This document shows positions 11,449 to 22,546 of a DNA stretch of 64,000 nucleotides, piece by piece; within the stretch, counting starts at the first letter, position 1, and every line of letters starts with the position of its first letter. Made by a program: the position numbers and the translations under genes. Below the pieces are notes generated by a model. It made no database searches, was not told where the DNA came from, and saw only the letters and a list, made by a program, of their open reading frames with translations. The stretch covers positions 9,891,953 to 9,955,952 of the forward strand of contig OY783192.1 of NCBI GenBank assembly GCA_963678675.1. Direction: 5' to 3'. The stretch comes from Xiphydria camelus. Taxonomy: Eukaryota > Arthropoda > Insecta > Hymenoptera > Xiphydriidae.

Positions 11449-11560
11449 GATCAAGTATTCCATTGCGGTGGGGGTCCTGATTGGTCTACTCGCTAAGAAA
11501 CGTATACGCATCTTAGCGAGTAGACCAATCAGGACCCCCACCACAACGGAATACTTGATC
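11449..11560. repeat. Near-perfect 49-bp hairpin
   Basis: A stem starting GATCAAGTATTCC and ending TACTCGCTAAG pairs with its reverse complement across a loop of about 14 bases. I see two or three mismatches in the stem. The two opposing ORFs that cover it read almost the same peptide because of the symmetry. The block is short enough to be a MITE core or an extruded-hairpin product. No function assigned. Confidence 0.65.
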
Positions 11561-11791
11561 TGCAACAGTTAATAGATGATTTTTATTCGCATTGGCATGT
11601 TCATGATGATATTTGCAATTAATGTTCTACTCGGACTGTAATGAGTCGTAAGGTCAGCATCGAAGCTGTAAATGATGTGGTAATAATTAAATTAAATTTA
11701 TTTACGAGTAAGGGGGCGAAATTTCAGCGGTGCATGCAAAAGGATTTCTTAAAACTATTCCAACGTCTCGAGTTAATATATGTAACAACAT

Positions 11792-12044
11792 ATCGTCCCC
11801 TTCCTGCAAAAAGTCACTAACTAACATTTATCATCAACTGACTTAGTAGGTAGTTTCTGCTCTATAATATCGGTATTATATTTCGGTTAATGACTTTTTA
11901 TGATGCGCGCATGCTCACTTCCAACGCATTTAGCACTTAGTGAGTTTTACCATTTAAAGATTTAATAAAATTAAGCTACTAGGTCCAGTTAGGTGAATTT
12001 TACAAAATATGTTAGTTAGTGACTTTTTGCAGGAAGGGGACGAT
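11792..12044. mobile_element. MITE with about 35-bp inverted ends
   Basis: ATCGTCCCCTTCCTGCAAAA followed by AGTCACTAACTAACAT is matched in reverse complement at 12009-12044. The 253-bp element has no coding capacity. It interrupts the repeat family that makes up the right arm. Confidence 0.65.
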
Positions 12045-12439
12045 AGATACTGTCATACGAAAGAGGAAAAGCTTATATCGATAAAGAAAAAAAAATAATA
12101 AAGTAGTTACTCTATTATTGTAATCCATTTTTATTGTATCCCTTATTTTTCTGCCACGACTTTGATTGTTGATAGTGGATGGATCAACCAATAAATTTGA
12201 TTTTTCTTCACTATCAACGATCAAAGTCGTGGCAGAAAAGTAAGGGATACAATGGAATTAGATTACAATAATGTAGTAACTATTTTATTATTATTTTTCC
12301 TTTATCGATATATTTCCTCTTTCGTATTATACTATCAGAGAAGTTCCAATTTATATACCAACCTATCAAACGTGAAATGTACATGTACCTCACTTCTATT
12401 TCATCTCTTCTTCGCCTCTGATGTAACGATGGAAATTAC

Positions 12440-12590
12440 AAAATATCCATTTAAAGTGGCACACGTTCATGCACAAGAGACAGCAGATCCAGCTCACCAA
12501 ATGAACTAATGCAACTGGTTTTTGGAACAACAAGTGGATGATCCTTTGTTTGAAAGAAACCCCCTCGGGTTCGCATACGATCTGTAACAA
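12440..12590 (+). pseudogene. Fossil Tc1/mariner-type transposase scrap
   Basis: Rightward frame V-A-H-V-H-A-Q-E-T-A-D-P-A-H-Q-M-N, a stop, then C-N-W-F-L-E-Q-Q-V-D-D-P. It is the mirror partner of the scrap at 2868-2998. Confidence 0.45.
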
Positions 12591-13524
12591 ATTGTAAATA
12601 ACAATCATATGGGGTTTTTATAATTATTTTAGGAAGTCCCAGAAGAAACCAGGTGCAGTAAAATATCGATGCTGTGCTAGAAAGTATAAGAAATAACCCT
12701 CGAACCCTAATCGGTATCAGTGATTCCTCATTGACTGTCGTTACAACGGAGACGAAGAACAGATGAAATAGAAGTGAGGTACATGTACATTTCAGGTTTG
12801 ACAGGTCGGTGTGTAAATTGGAACTTGTAATAGTACGAAAGAGGAAATATATCGATAGAGAAAAAATAATGATAAAGTAATTACTTAATTGTGTGTTGTG
12901 ATCCAATTCCATTGCATCTCCTATTTTTCTCCCACGGCTTTGATTGTGACAGAGAAGAAAAGCCATCAATTCGTCTCGTGCTCGCATGACGCGGAAACAA
13001 AAAATAGAATTATCACAAAGATAATTGTCCTTCCATCGAAAGTGAGGTTAAAGCTATCAGATGGCAATTAAACTTATCTGATGGTAATTCTTCTGAGATA
13101 CTGCCGTCTCCTTTCCTACTCTTTGTGCACAGGCAACCAGAGAAACACAGCACTGCATCCGTTCACTATCTCGATTATCGAAAAAAAACAAACGATTATT
13201 AAACTATATGGAGCGTCTGTCACGTTCACCACTACTATTGAGATTCATAACTCCGATTACACTGAATTTTTATATTTTATTATATTTTAGTATACATTTT
13301 ATATAACAAGCGCGTCCGAGGATCGAAATAAACGCGAGGTTAATCGTTTCGCGAATGGAAATATTTTATTAACTTTGAAAATACCCAAACATTTAAGAAA
13401 TATATTCTCTCACACACTCTCACATATATTTGATGGCGTATGCGTGTGGCCGTATTTGTGTACATATTTCCGATCATGGCCGACTATCGCCGAAGGTAGG
13501 CGGAATTTTTGTGAGATTTTGACA

Positions 13525-14343
13525 TACCGCATGTCCTCTGGCCAACCGCGCAGGTGAGCTGCGACCTGAATTCTTGACTTCGGCAGTATTTATGGTACAG
13601 TTAGAGTGGGCTTCAGACGAGTGCGCTGCATAAGAACGAAAAGTGTCTACTGCTCCTCTAATAGCTGTCAATTCGGGAGATCGAAGCGTTTCGTGTAACC
13701 TTAAAATCGTAAAGTTTTGAATTAGTAGTGAATAATTTGTAGAAAAGTGATGAGAAATAATCATAAATAATCTTCCGAATTGTGACAGCCATCGGGAAAT
13801 CAGACGACGCTTTTCGCTCTTACGCTGCGTTCTTATGAAAAGTGTGAAACGTCTGATCTCCCGATGGCTATCAATTCGGGAGATCGAAGTCTAAGCTCGA
13901 AATCGTGAATCTTTGAATAAATGGTAAGTAATGTTCAGAAGTGAGAGTTAACAATCATTCGGGTTTTTTCGATGTCCAACCGAATTACACGCCTCATGCC
14001 TATTTGTTTCAGAAATTATTTCCGCGCTAGCACCGCGCGTGTCTAGGAAGTAGTTTTACGAAGTGGCGTGAGCGATACCTAAGGTGTCAATTCGGAAGAT
14101 TATTTATGATTATTTCTCATCACTTTTACAAATTATTTACTACTAATTCAAAACTTTACGATTTTGAGGTTACATGAAAAGCTTCGATCTCCCGAATTGA
14201 CAGCTATTAGAAGAGCAGTCGACACTTTTCGTTCTTATGCAGCGCACTCGTCTGAAGCCCACTCTAACTGTACCATAAATACTGCCGAAGTCAAGAATTC
14301 AGGTCGCAGCTCACCTGCGCGGTTGGCCATAGGACATGCGGTA
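13525..14343. mobile_element. CCGNATGTC-family element, copy B, with empty-site proof
   Basis: Ends CCGCATGTCC and GGACATGCGG, each flanked by TA. The uninterrupted sequence is present twice in the window: near 1948-1960 (reverse strand) and near 29563-29575, where TTTGACATATATATATCGCC runs on without the insert. Comparing filled and empty sites gives a TA duplication exactly. The inside carries GACTTCGGCAGT near each end and the ATG|GTAAGT candidate exon near 13921. It has no transposase and must be mobilised in trans. Confidence 0.85.
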
Positions 14344-14676
14344 TATATATATCGCCCGAGAAATCGGATTCTCGACTTTTAGGCGCAAGGGGCGTGGCTT
14401 CGCGTTGCTAAGGAAAAATCTCTGTTAATATGTAACTTATAACATTTATTCTGGTCTCTATCAATAGAGAATAGTCAATTTATATGGCGTAACTAAGCAT
14501 AGTTTTCGTTATAACCGTATATTTATTGAGAAAATTCGATGTAAAAATTGAGGGGTGCAGGGGGCAGACATTTGTGGTGTAAAGAGACACGGGTGCTCGC
14601 GACATCAGCGCTGTCGTGGCTGAGTGCGAAACTACTTGAACGAACATGCCGCGAGACACTGCCTTGTCTCTTGATC

Positions 14677-15486
14677 ACACAAGTTTCAATTTATATACCG
14701 ACCTGTCAAACGTGAAGTATACATGTACCTCACTTCTATTTAATCTCTTCTTTGCCTCTGGTGTAACGATGGAAGTTACAAAATATCACCATTTACACCC
14801 TGCAAAAAGTACGTTTTTGTAAGTAACTTTTCCGTAACATTCCTGCGATATTTTACAATATTCGTGAATACTACCGTATGTTAGAAACATTCCTTTACTC
14901 ATAATATATAGGTATTTCTCGATAAATTTGCGAATGTTGCAAAACATCATAGAAGCATTTCAGAATCATTACGTCGAAAGATCTCTATAATGTACAGCTC
15001 GATAAGATTGTACTTGTTAGGGCTGAACTATATGGGGTTTTTATAATTATTTTAGGACCTCCCAGAAGAATACAGGTGCAGCAAAATATCGATGCTGTGC
15101 TGGAAATTTATTTACGCGTAAGGGCGAAATTTCAGCGGTGCATGCAAAAGAATTTCTTAAAACTATACCAATGGCTCGAGTTAATACATGTATACTGTCA
15201 TAAGTGGTATCTTTACATGTGATGAAACAATTCGTCATGGTCATTGGAAGAGTATACTTAGAGAGAGTTGAAGGTAAAACGTCTTCATGGATTTCTGTAG
15301 ACAACCAAAATATAAGAAAAATCCGATGGTCTGTAAATTCGAAAGCGGTATATGTTTTATTTCTCCAAAATACTAAGGCAAAGTGAAAAATATAAGGGGA
15401 AGATTTAAATTTTGTGGTAATGAAAAGCTATTCTTCTACATGTACGTATTCTCCTCATGAATAAATTCTAAAAGTAGTGAAATCCC
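14677..15486. other. Decayed copies of the window's main repeat family
   Basis: 14684-15110 repeats boxes seen at 3780-4160 (GGTACATGTACC, TGTTAGAAACATTCC, CAGCTCGATAAGATTG). 15110-15200 resembles 11690-11780. 15200-15470 is A+T-rich with nothing recognisable. No gene. Confidence 0.5.
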
Positions 15487-16206
15487 CCACAAAAACAGAT
15501 TCTCTGTACAAAAAGGCGGCATGTTCATTCAGTGCCAACAAAAATTGATACGTAAAATACTCTCCAAAAAAGATTTGAAATCAATTAAGATCGCCATGTT
15601 CAAGATTTATATATAAAAAGTAAAAGGCATCATTTTAAAGGAAAATTATTGTAAATCAAGTTACTAAAAAATTCGACTAAAAGAAATTATAAAAAAATTT
15701 TAATAAAAAAGAACTTGCCGCTTTTTTTCCTCCAAAATAAAAAATTCAGACAGAATTATACTCGATGTTTATGCACTTATGATTTTAAATAAATTCCTAC
15801 ACTTATATGATACCACCAGTATACCGAATGTCGCACGGGAACCGATTAGGCGGGGGCCTTCTGAATTTCTCTGAATTTAACTTCGGCAGTGCAATTTATG
15901 AATCACTCTATCACCGTGCAAGCACTGCCAATTATTCGGTATAGTGGACAAAATATGAAAACTTAAACGCGGCAAGTTCTTTTTTATTAAAATTTTTTTA
16001 TAACTTCTTTTAGTCGAATTTTTTAGTAACTTGATTTACAATAATTTTCCTTTAAAATTATGCCTTTTACTTTTTATATATAAATCTTGAACATGGCGAT
16101 CTTAATTGATTTGAAATCTTTTTTTAAGAGTATTTTACGTATCAATTTTTGTTGGCACTGAATGAACATGCCGCCTTTTTGTACAGAGAATCTGTGTTGT
16201 GGGGGT
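15487..16206. mobile_element. Foldback element, copy 1
   Basis: Left arm starts CCCCCACAAAAACAGATTCT and contains GGCGGCATGTTCATTCAGTG. The right arm is its reverse complement, ending CAGAGAATCTG...GGGGG at about 16205. The arms are about 235 bp. The centre (15810-15955) contains TACCGAATGTCGCACGGG and CTTCGGCAGTG, a relative of the CCGNATGTC ends. A second copy lies at 25392-26121 with the centre in the opposite orientation. Confidence 0.75.
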
Positions 16207-16643
16207 TTTTATTTACATACATTTAATACAGTTTTTAATTATTTTAGCAAAACACGTACTTACAATTACATGAACAATGAAACTTATTGAAATGAATCAA
16301 TGACATGTATTTTTCAAACAACACAAATAAGATATCGTATGAACCTCAATGATAACGTTGAATGACGCAGGATCTATGTCGACATTGACGCCGATAACCT
16401 TTTAGCAAACATCCCGGTTCGCGTATTGCAAACATGTTTGGCTCGTGACTATTATCATTACATGTTGATAAGATATCCCTCTTCTGTTCATGAAATATCT
16501 TATATAAACATGTTTTTTAATTAGTATAATATAAATATGGCTGAAAGATGTAGCTTATTTCCAGTTACATCTACGACTGCAATTAGTTACCATGCTATTG
16601 GAAACAGTTATTAATCATTGCTCCAAAGGCTTTTCATTATAAA

Positions 16644-19183
16644 ATGACGCCGATTAACGTTGCCAATGTAATACACATGTTAACGACTACGTTTCAAATT
16701 ACGGGGTTGGCACAGACCACTATAACATCAGATTATATTGCAGTTCATAATCAAATTCGTGACATTATAAACATTTTTAGAAACGTAGATCTCGTACCAT
16801 TAATTGAATACGATTACGTATTGGATTTTGCTAATCCATCGGAACCCCATGGAGCACAGGTTGTAGAATACCCTACAGTTTCAGCAGAAGAGGAAGATAA
16901 TTTTGAACCTGCAGAATGCATTGTTGATGAAAAGGGTGGAAAAGTCGACTTAAGTTATAAGGGAAAAGCTGTTGAATTTTTGAAAAGCAGAACAAAATCC
17001 CGACGATCACTCACTAGTGTGCAGACAAATTTTCGCGAAGTTAAATCTTTGCAACAGCTATATATTGTATATGTAGATGGGAAGAAAGTGTACAAAAAGG
17101 TGGAACGAATGCAGATAAAATTGCATTTATTACGGAGTACGTACTGCAAAGATTTGAAGAAGCTTGTGGCAGAAGATTTATTATTCACGATATGGATTTA
17201 AAATTATGGGCTTTGAGGGCGAAGGACTTGGTGGACCTTTCCGAACTCAAAGCAAGTAAATGGTGGATTTGGAAATTTAAAAGAGTGCATAGAATCGTGT
17301 CTCGTAAAATAACAACATTTTCAGGATGCAATCTACCTTCCAAGATATTGATAACCTGCAAAATATTGCAAAGACGTTTGTATCAAACGTAAAATTAAAT
17401 ATACCAACTATTGGATTTGAAGAAATATATAACGCAGACGAGAGTGGCTCAACTTTGAAGTACATTCAGGGCGAACATTGGCAAAATTAGGAGTAAAAAC
17501 GGTAGAAGCAACGGTCCAATCAGTATCATCTACGACATAGGGGAATGTGGGGTAAAGTGGGGACCCTAACGCATTTCAATTTTTTTCATATATAAAGAAA
17601 GTTAATTTAGTTGTAAATAAAATTCGTATTTCTTTCTTGATCGATATCGCTCTTGTGAAAAATATTTAAATAGTAATATTCAATAACGTCTGAATATAAT
17701 ATACTGTTAACGAAAAAACTACTTTCTCTCCGTTTTACCCCAAGAGCGGGGCAAAGTGGGGACCGGTCAAAAAATCATAGTCGATGGAATTAAAAGCGAT
17801 TTATTGTCACGAAACAATTTAAGAAAAAAAACTCAGGTTACATATGCATTGAAAAATAATAAGAATAAATCAAGCGAATGAAAATTAGGCGAATAAACAA
17901 GGCGAGCGCCACATACACCAGCCAAATGCTAAGATCCGCAACTTGCATGTCCTTCTTCGACCATCTTTGTTGAGAAGACTTTTTAAAATAATGTTGGACC
18001 ATGCTGAAACACGCACGTTAATAATTAATTAATTCGAAATCAGTAAGAGAATGCCTTGAAACCTCCCCGCTTTGCCCCTCCCCACTTTACCCCTGGTGCA
18101 CATTTTTAATTCCCAGTTCGTTATTTGATCAAAAATCAACATTACGATACAATTTTAGGCTGTATTTGATCTTTAAGAATTCCCTTCAACACCATGTATC
18201 TAATTTTTGTGCAGAACAATTCTTTCATTACTTACTTGTGTTGTAATAACAGAAGATTCTTACATCAAAGCCAAAAAAGTAGGTGTGTGTTCCATAACTT
18301 CGCTATGTAATGTCAGACAGAGCTGCAACGTCCAAAACTACACCAGGGCATTTTATTAACTACGTTCATACTGTTTTTCTTAGATATCGCTGTTCTGCAC
18401 GCAAATTATTGACAATTACCTGCTTTGCCCCGCTCCCCACTTTACCACATATTCCCCTACAGCTATACTATAATGCCTATCATTTCGGCAAGTGGACGTC
18501 TTGTATCACCACTGTACACAGTTTTGAAGGAGTCTACAGGAACATTTGGCCCAAGGGCGGAAGAATCTCTATTTCATCCAGCTAACATTTACATTCAAGC
18601 TTCAAAATCAGGTAAACTTACGTCTGAACATTTTAAAACTTGGTTCATCCAGGTGTATTTACCGAATACTGGCCATGAAAGCATGCTACTACTCGACTCA
18701 TGGACGAGACATTATTCGAGTCAGCTAGAGACGTTGATCCCACGAAACAAAGAAGTACAGTTTTCAATGATTCCGAAAAAAAAAACGACTAGCATCATTG
18801 AACCTTTAGATGTATTTCGATTCTGGATTTGAAAGAATTTCATTCGAACATTTTCTGGTAATGTACTTCTTCAAGAGAAATATATTACTTTGCACTCGCG
18901 CAATGAAATAATTAAATTACAATCATTAACACACAATCAGCTTTCATCGCCTAGACTTAAAAATCTTTTCCGATATGCTTGGTTCAAAAGCGGATATCTA
19001 AAAACGCATCTCGGTGAATTTCAAAACCCTGTAGATTTTTGTTACTTTAGGACTGTAAAGCATATATCCAGATATAGTATTTGTGGAGAAGTTGCTTTCA
19101 TACGCTGTGCATGGTGTACCGAGTATTTCTGTTTTGAACATTTCTCTGAACAATATCACTACTGTACAAATTATAATCCGTAA
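16644..19183 (+). pseudogene. pogo-like DDE transposase, split by a MITE
   Basis: The N-terminal 150 codons (from 16644) include a basic helix-turn-helix-like stretch (S-R-T-K-S-R-R-S-L). A frame change near 17110 leads into a second DNA-binding segment (W-W-I-W-K-F-K-R-V-H-R-I-V-S-R-K-I-T) of the CENP-B/Tc5 type. The first catalytic Asp is in N-A-D-E-S-G (near 17440). The second is in L-L-L-D-S-W (near 18690), the third in E-P-L-D-V-F (near 18805). The C-terminus has a Cys/His cluster (R-C-A-W-C, C-F-E-H-F, H-Y-C) that may bind zinc. Frameshifts near 17110, 17340 and 17460, a stop at about 18829 and the 922-bp MITE inactivate it. Removing the MITE with one TA restores the frame between S-S-T-T and Y-S-Y-T-I, matching the copy at 41.4 kb. 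Confidence 0.75.
17538..18459. mobile_element. TA-flanked MITE inside the pogo-like transposase
   Basis: Ends GGGGAATGTGGGGTAAAGTG and its near reverse complement (CACTTTACCACATATTCCCC), each next to TA. Inside, the G-rich word GGGGCAAAGTGGGGACC and its complement recur (17750, 18070, 18425). It is 922 bp without coding capacity and lies within the conserved part of the transposase, so it is younger than the host element. Confidence 0.8.
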
Positions 19184-19375
19184 TTTTAGTGTATTTGCCG
19201 TTTTCTACCATTACAACTGTTTTAATGTATAATCCATTAATAAAATATGTACAATAGATACAAATATTTTGTTTATTAGGATTCATTGAATGAATGAATG
19301 AATTCGTCTATTTATATGTCATAATTTGATTAATGTAACTGCGGATAAGCTACATCTTCTAGTCACAAATATGTA

Positions 19376-19947
19376 TACGGGGTGTTCGGAAAAAACACCG
19401 ACACAGAAATAGGGGTGATAGGTTACGTCATTACAAGTATTTTGATATAAGGGACCTATACCCGCAAGCGTCCCCTTCTGGAGATATCAACTTTTTAAGT
19501 TTATAACGACCGAGGTTGATCAAAGTAGAATAATATTGAGTTTTTTGTCTACCTGTACAATTGAAAAACAAATGAAAACTCCTTGTATCCGCATCATCTT
19601 CGAAAAGTACAAGGATTTGAGCCAAGCGGTTAACCTTTCCGCAAGCAGTTTGCGCAGTGGCACATCTATCCAGAATCGTTTCCGATGTTGCATGGACATG
19701 GGTGGCCGTCATTTTGAGCATTTGCTGTAGTACATTGTTTTTGTATCTCGTACAATTAAATATTCGTTACCATCTTGATACGTTTCTTATTATTCTACTT
19801 TGATCAACCTCGGTCGTTATAAACTTGAAAAGTTGATATCTCCAGAAGGGGGCGCTTGCGGGTATAGGTCCCTTATATCAAAATACTTGTAATGACGTAA
19901 CCTATCACCCCTATTTCTGTGTCGGTGTTTCTTCCGAACACCCTGTA
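19376..19947. mobile_element. Tc1/mariner-type deletion derivative (GGGTGTTCGG ends)
   Basis: Inverted ends of about 160 bp begin TACGGGGTGTTCGG at the left and TACAGGGTGTTCGG (reverse) at the right, flanked by TA. Both arms include AAATAGGGGTGATAGG and ATATCAACTTTTTAAG. In the middle a rightward frame ends M-D-M-G-G-R-H-F-E-H-L-L-stop near 19730, the typical C-terminal tail of insect Tc1/mariner-like transposases. So this is an internal-deletion copy that kept only the 3' tip of the gene. Confidence 0.7.
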
Positions 19948-20265
19948 TATAGTATAAATATAATAATCATAAAACGTACTTACCTACATAAGATTTTTAA
20001 CGAATGATGAAGGGATATCTCACCAGCATGCATTGATAATAGTCACGAGTCAAACACGTTTCCATTATGCAAATCGTTATCGGCGTCAATGTCGACATAG
20101 ATCCTGCGTCATTCAACGTTATCATTGAGGTTCATACGATATCTTATTTGTGTTGTTTGAAAAATACATGTCATTGATTCATTTCAATAAGTTTCATTTT
20201 TCATGTAATTGTAAGTACGTGTTCTAAAATAATTAAAAACTGTATTAAATGTATGTAAATAAAAA

Positions 20266-22109
20266 TGTAGATATCGTTTCATAAGACCATTTCACTATTT
20301 ACGTCAAAACGGCCTTAAAGTTCGAGATTTTCTAAATTAAAAAAAAAGGATACATAATAAACTAGGGATGTATGGAAAGAGGTCATTGTGTATTGAAAGG
20401 TATTTTTATATAAACATAAGAAATCCAAAAACCCATTTTTATGGGTCGGTGGTGAGGGTCTTAAAAAAAATTGTTTCCAGAATTTGTTCGCACCAGTTTT
20501 ATAAATCGAGAAAAAGCATAAAACCTTTATTTCAACTTTTTTCCCTTATGTTTCACCGTTCGGGAGTTATTCCGTGAAGAAGAAAAATCTGCATTTTTTT
20601 CAAGAGATGATTTCACCCCTTAAAACCGTAATATATGGCACCAGTTAAATGTATTTTTGTATTACGCTTGAACTACTCTACTTGCATACGGAATGGCAGA
20701 ATTTTCTGAATTTTCGGATTCCCTAACTTCCCTTGTAAGTAGGACATAAATAGAATGTCGTATGATAGGACCTCCTTGGGATAACATCACGATATACCAG
20801 GGGAGAAAAGATTCACAGGATTAAAATAGGACTTCTCTCTGTTCATCCTATTTAGATATTTGTGGGACTTCTCAGAGATTTCCCATATTCGTCTTGGTAG
20901 AATATTCATTTTAGGCATATCAGAGAATGGCGGTAAAAAGTCTTTAACAAATCCCGAGTGGATGATGTCTTATTAGGACATCCAAAGGTACTCTATAAAA
21001 CGTTCGTTTGAAACGGGACTAAAATAGGATCATCAGGACTGAAGCAGGATGATCCTCAGGACGTAGTGTGCTATGTGGGTTACCTCGCACCTTTTGACCT
21101 GCATCGGTATACGGATCTCTTTTTAGCTCGAAAGTTTAGTTCGAAAAAAATATCGTACAAGTTTAAGAGAAACATGCACGAACGACGAAATAACTACGAT
21201 CGATGTAGCCTGAATCCGATATCGATCGTTTTCGCGTTTCAAATCGCAGCATAGACATTTTTTTCACGTCGAAAGTCGAATTACGTCCTGACGACAAGGG
21301 AAGATGTAATTGTCCAACTGTGTGTTTCATTCTCGGATGCATGCGGGTCGAGGTGTTTTGTTTACGAGACTGCCATGATTCACCGTATACGGCATAGAAC
21401 GCCCAGGTTACTGCGCAGTTCACACTATATGTAGAACTGCAAGCGTGAGTCGAATACGCTGTGTATGTACATACACAGTCGAGTAAAGATTGATGTCATG
21501 GGCCGGCCAAGCGGTGCTCTTGGCCTGGTTCCCACTGCCAGTATAGCGATAGGTACGAACTAGACCGGGTGTGCCAATGGTACTGACCGAATTTGCGCTG
21601 GGGAAGGAATACCGTTCGGTGCTTTATCTCGCTTTGAAAAATTCAACACTATTACAGATCTCGCGACATCGATTCATCGTCCGTTACCGATCGAGTCACG
21701 GCAAAATTCGTATTAAAACGATATACTTTATATCATGCAAATGGCCGCGATACTCCGTATAAGAACTATTTGCGACAAATGACCAACACTGGAAACTAAT
21801 ATTAATAACGAAGTCTTAATTACAATCCGGTATAGTTAATGGACCCTACTATTAAAATATTCAGTACTGGTGCCAGTATTTGATATATCAACTGCCAGTA
21901 CTAGCTCGGTATCAACTCGGTATTGTCATCCCTGCAAAACTCCACATTGTTACTCTACGGAGAGCCTATTTAATAAATATAAGAAAGTTAATGCTTCAAA
22001 TAAAGTGTGCAGTGGGGTTGCGTTTCTTTCTCACAAAATCCATCCACCTTTTACCGCGTCGCGTCGGCTCGCGGCCATCGCTAGCTCTTTCACTGTCGGG
22101 CTATTCAGG
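20266..22109. other. No recognisable gene; 24-bp link to 1597-1620
   Basis: 20266-20289 is an exact reverse complement of 1597-1620, the bases just outside the left arm of the 13-kb inverted repeat. The remainder is A+T-rich to mixed sequence. Notable only are the GTGTATGTACATACAC palindrome near 21461 and a moderately GC-rich stretch 21480-21560. Short ORFs have no recognisable motif. Confidence 0.4.
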
Positions 22110-22325
22110 CGGCTACACACGTAACTGTATACTTGACAAGTATGCTTGTACAATCTTTTTGTACATATGAAGGTGTGTATGGAAAAACTTGCACAAGTCT
22201 TTGCCTGTACAAGTCACATGAAAATGTTTGACTTTCTATACTTTCTATACTAGTGACTTGTACAAGCTGGGCTGGCGCAAGTGTACATGAATGTGTGTGT
22301 GGTCACGATAGACTTGTACAAACCT
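22110..22325. mobile_element. Probable MITE with repeated ACTTGTACAAG words
   Basis: GGCTACACACG at the left and CATGAATGTGTGTGTGGTCACG at the right bracket a region where ACTTGTACA, TGCACAAGT, CTGTACAAGTC and GCGCAAGTGTACATG recur in both orientations. It resembles the other word-array elements of the window but is smaller. The borders are approximate. Confidence 0.45.
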
Positions 22326-22452
22326 GAATTTGTAGAGCAGCATTTCAAACGTATAGTTTTCTATATCATTCGTTGTAGTCCGAGAGCTAGTAACGTTTTC
22401 GAGAAAAAATTTTAGGTCTGCTGGTTTTTTGATATTTCCTTTTTTATTGAAG

Positions 22453-22546
22453 TTAACACATTGCGTGCCACGCAAAATGTTGGTGCCCTCGGCGAAATGT
22501 TGGTATCACTCACATTATATGAGCGACGTGGCACGCAATGTTTTAA
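22453..22546. mobile_element. 94-bp MITE between TTAA sites
   Basis: TTAA then CACATTGCGTGCCACG at the left, and CGTGGCACGCAATGTT then TTAA at the right. TTAA target sites with short inverted ends are the pattern of piggyBac-type MITEs. Confidence 0.65.

Larger units (their letters stand above)
12055..14676. repeat. Right arm of the 13-kb long inverted repeat
   Basis: Reverse complement of 1621-3390, with a later 819-bp insertion (13525-14343). The outer end at 14676 finishes in ...GTCTCTTGAT and then similarity to the left arm stops abruptly. The mirrored order of all internal boxes argues for one inverted duplication and against chance clustering of copies. Confidence 0.75.
16207..20265 (+). 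mobile_element. pogo-like DNA transposon, copy 1
   Basis: About 280-bp inverted ends: 16207-16495 against 19985-20265, sharing TTTAATACAGTTTTTAATTA, GGATCTATGTCGACATTGAC and the TCGTGACTATTATCA region. CAGTTTTTAATT preceded by TA inside the repeat could be the true terminus, as pogo elements start with CAG after TA. The element carries a broken transposase (16644-19183) and two younger MITEs (17538-18459 and 19376-19947). Confidence 0.7.

Noticed and set aside
21060..22170. Possible host exons
   Set aside because: Only short ORFs without splice-consistent continuation or known motifs; a small MITE-like block follows.
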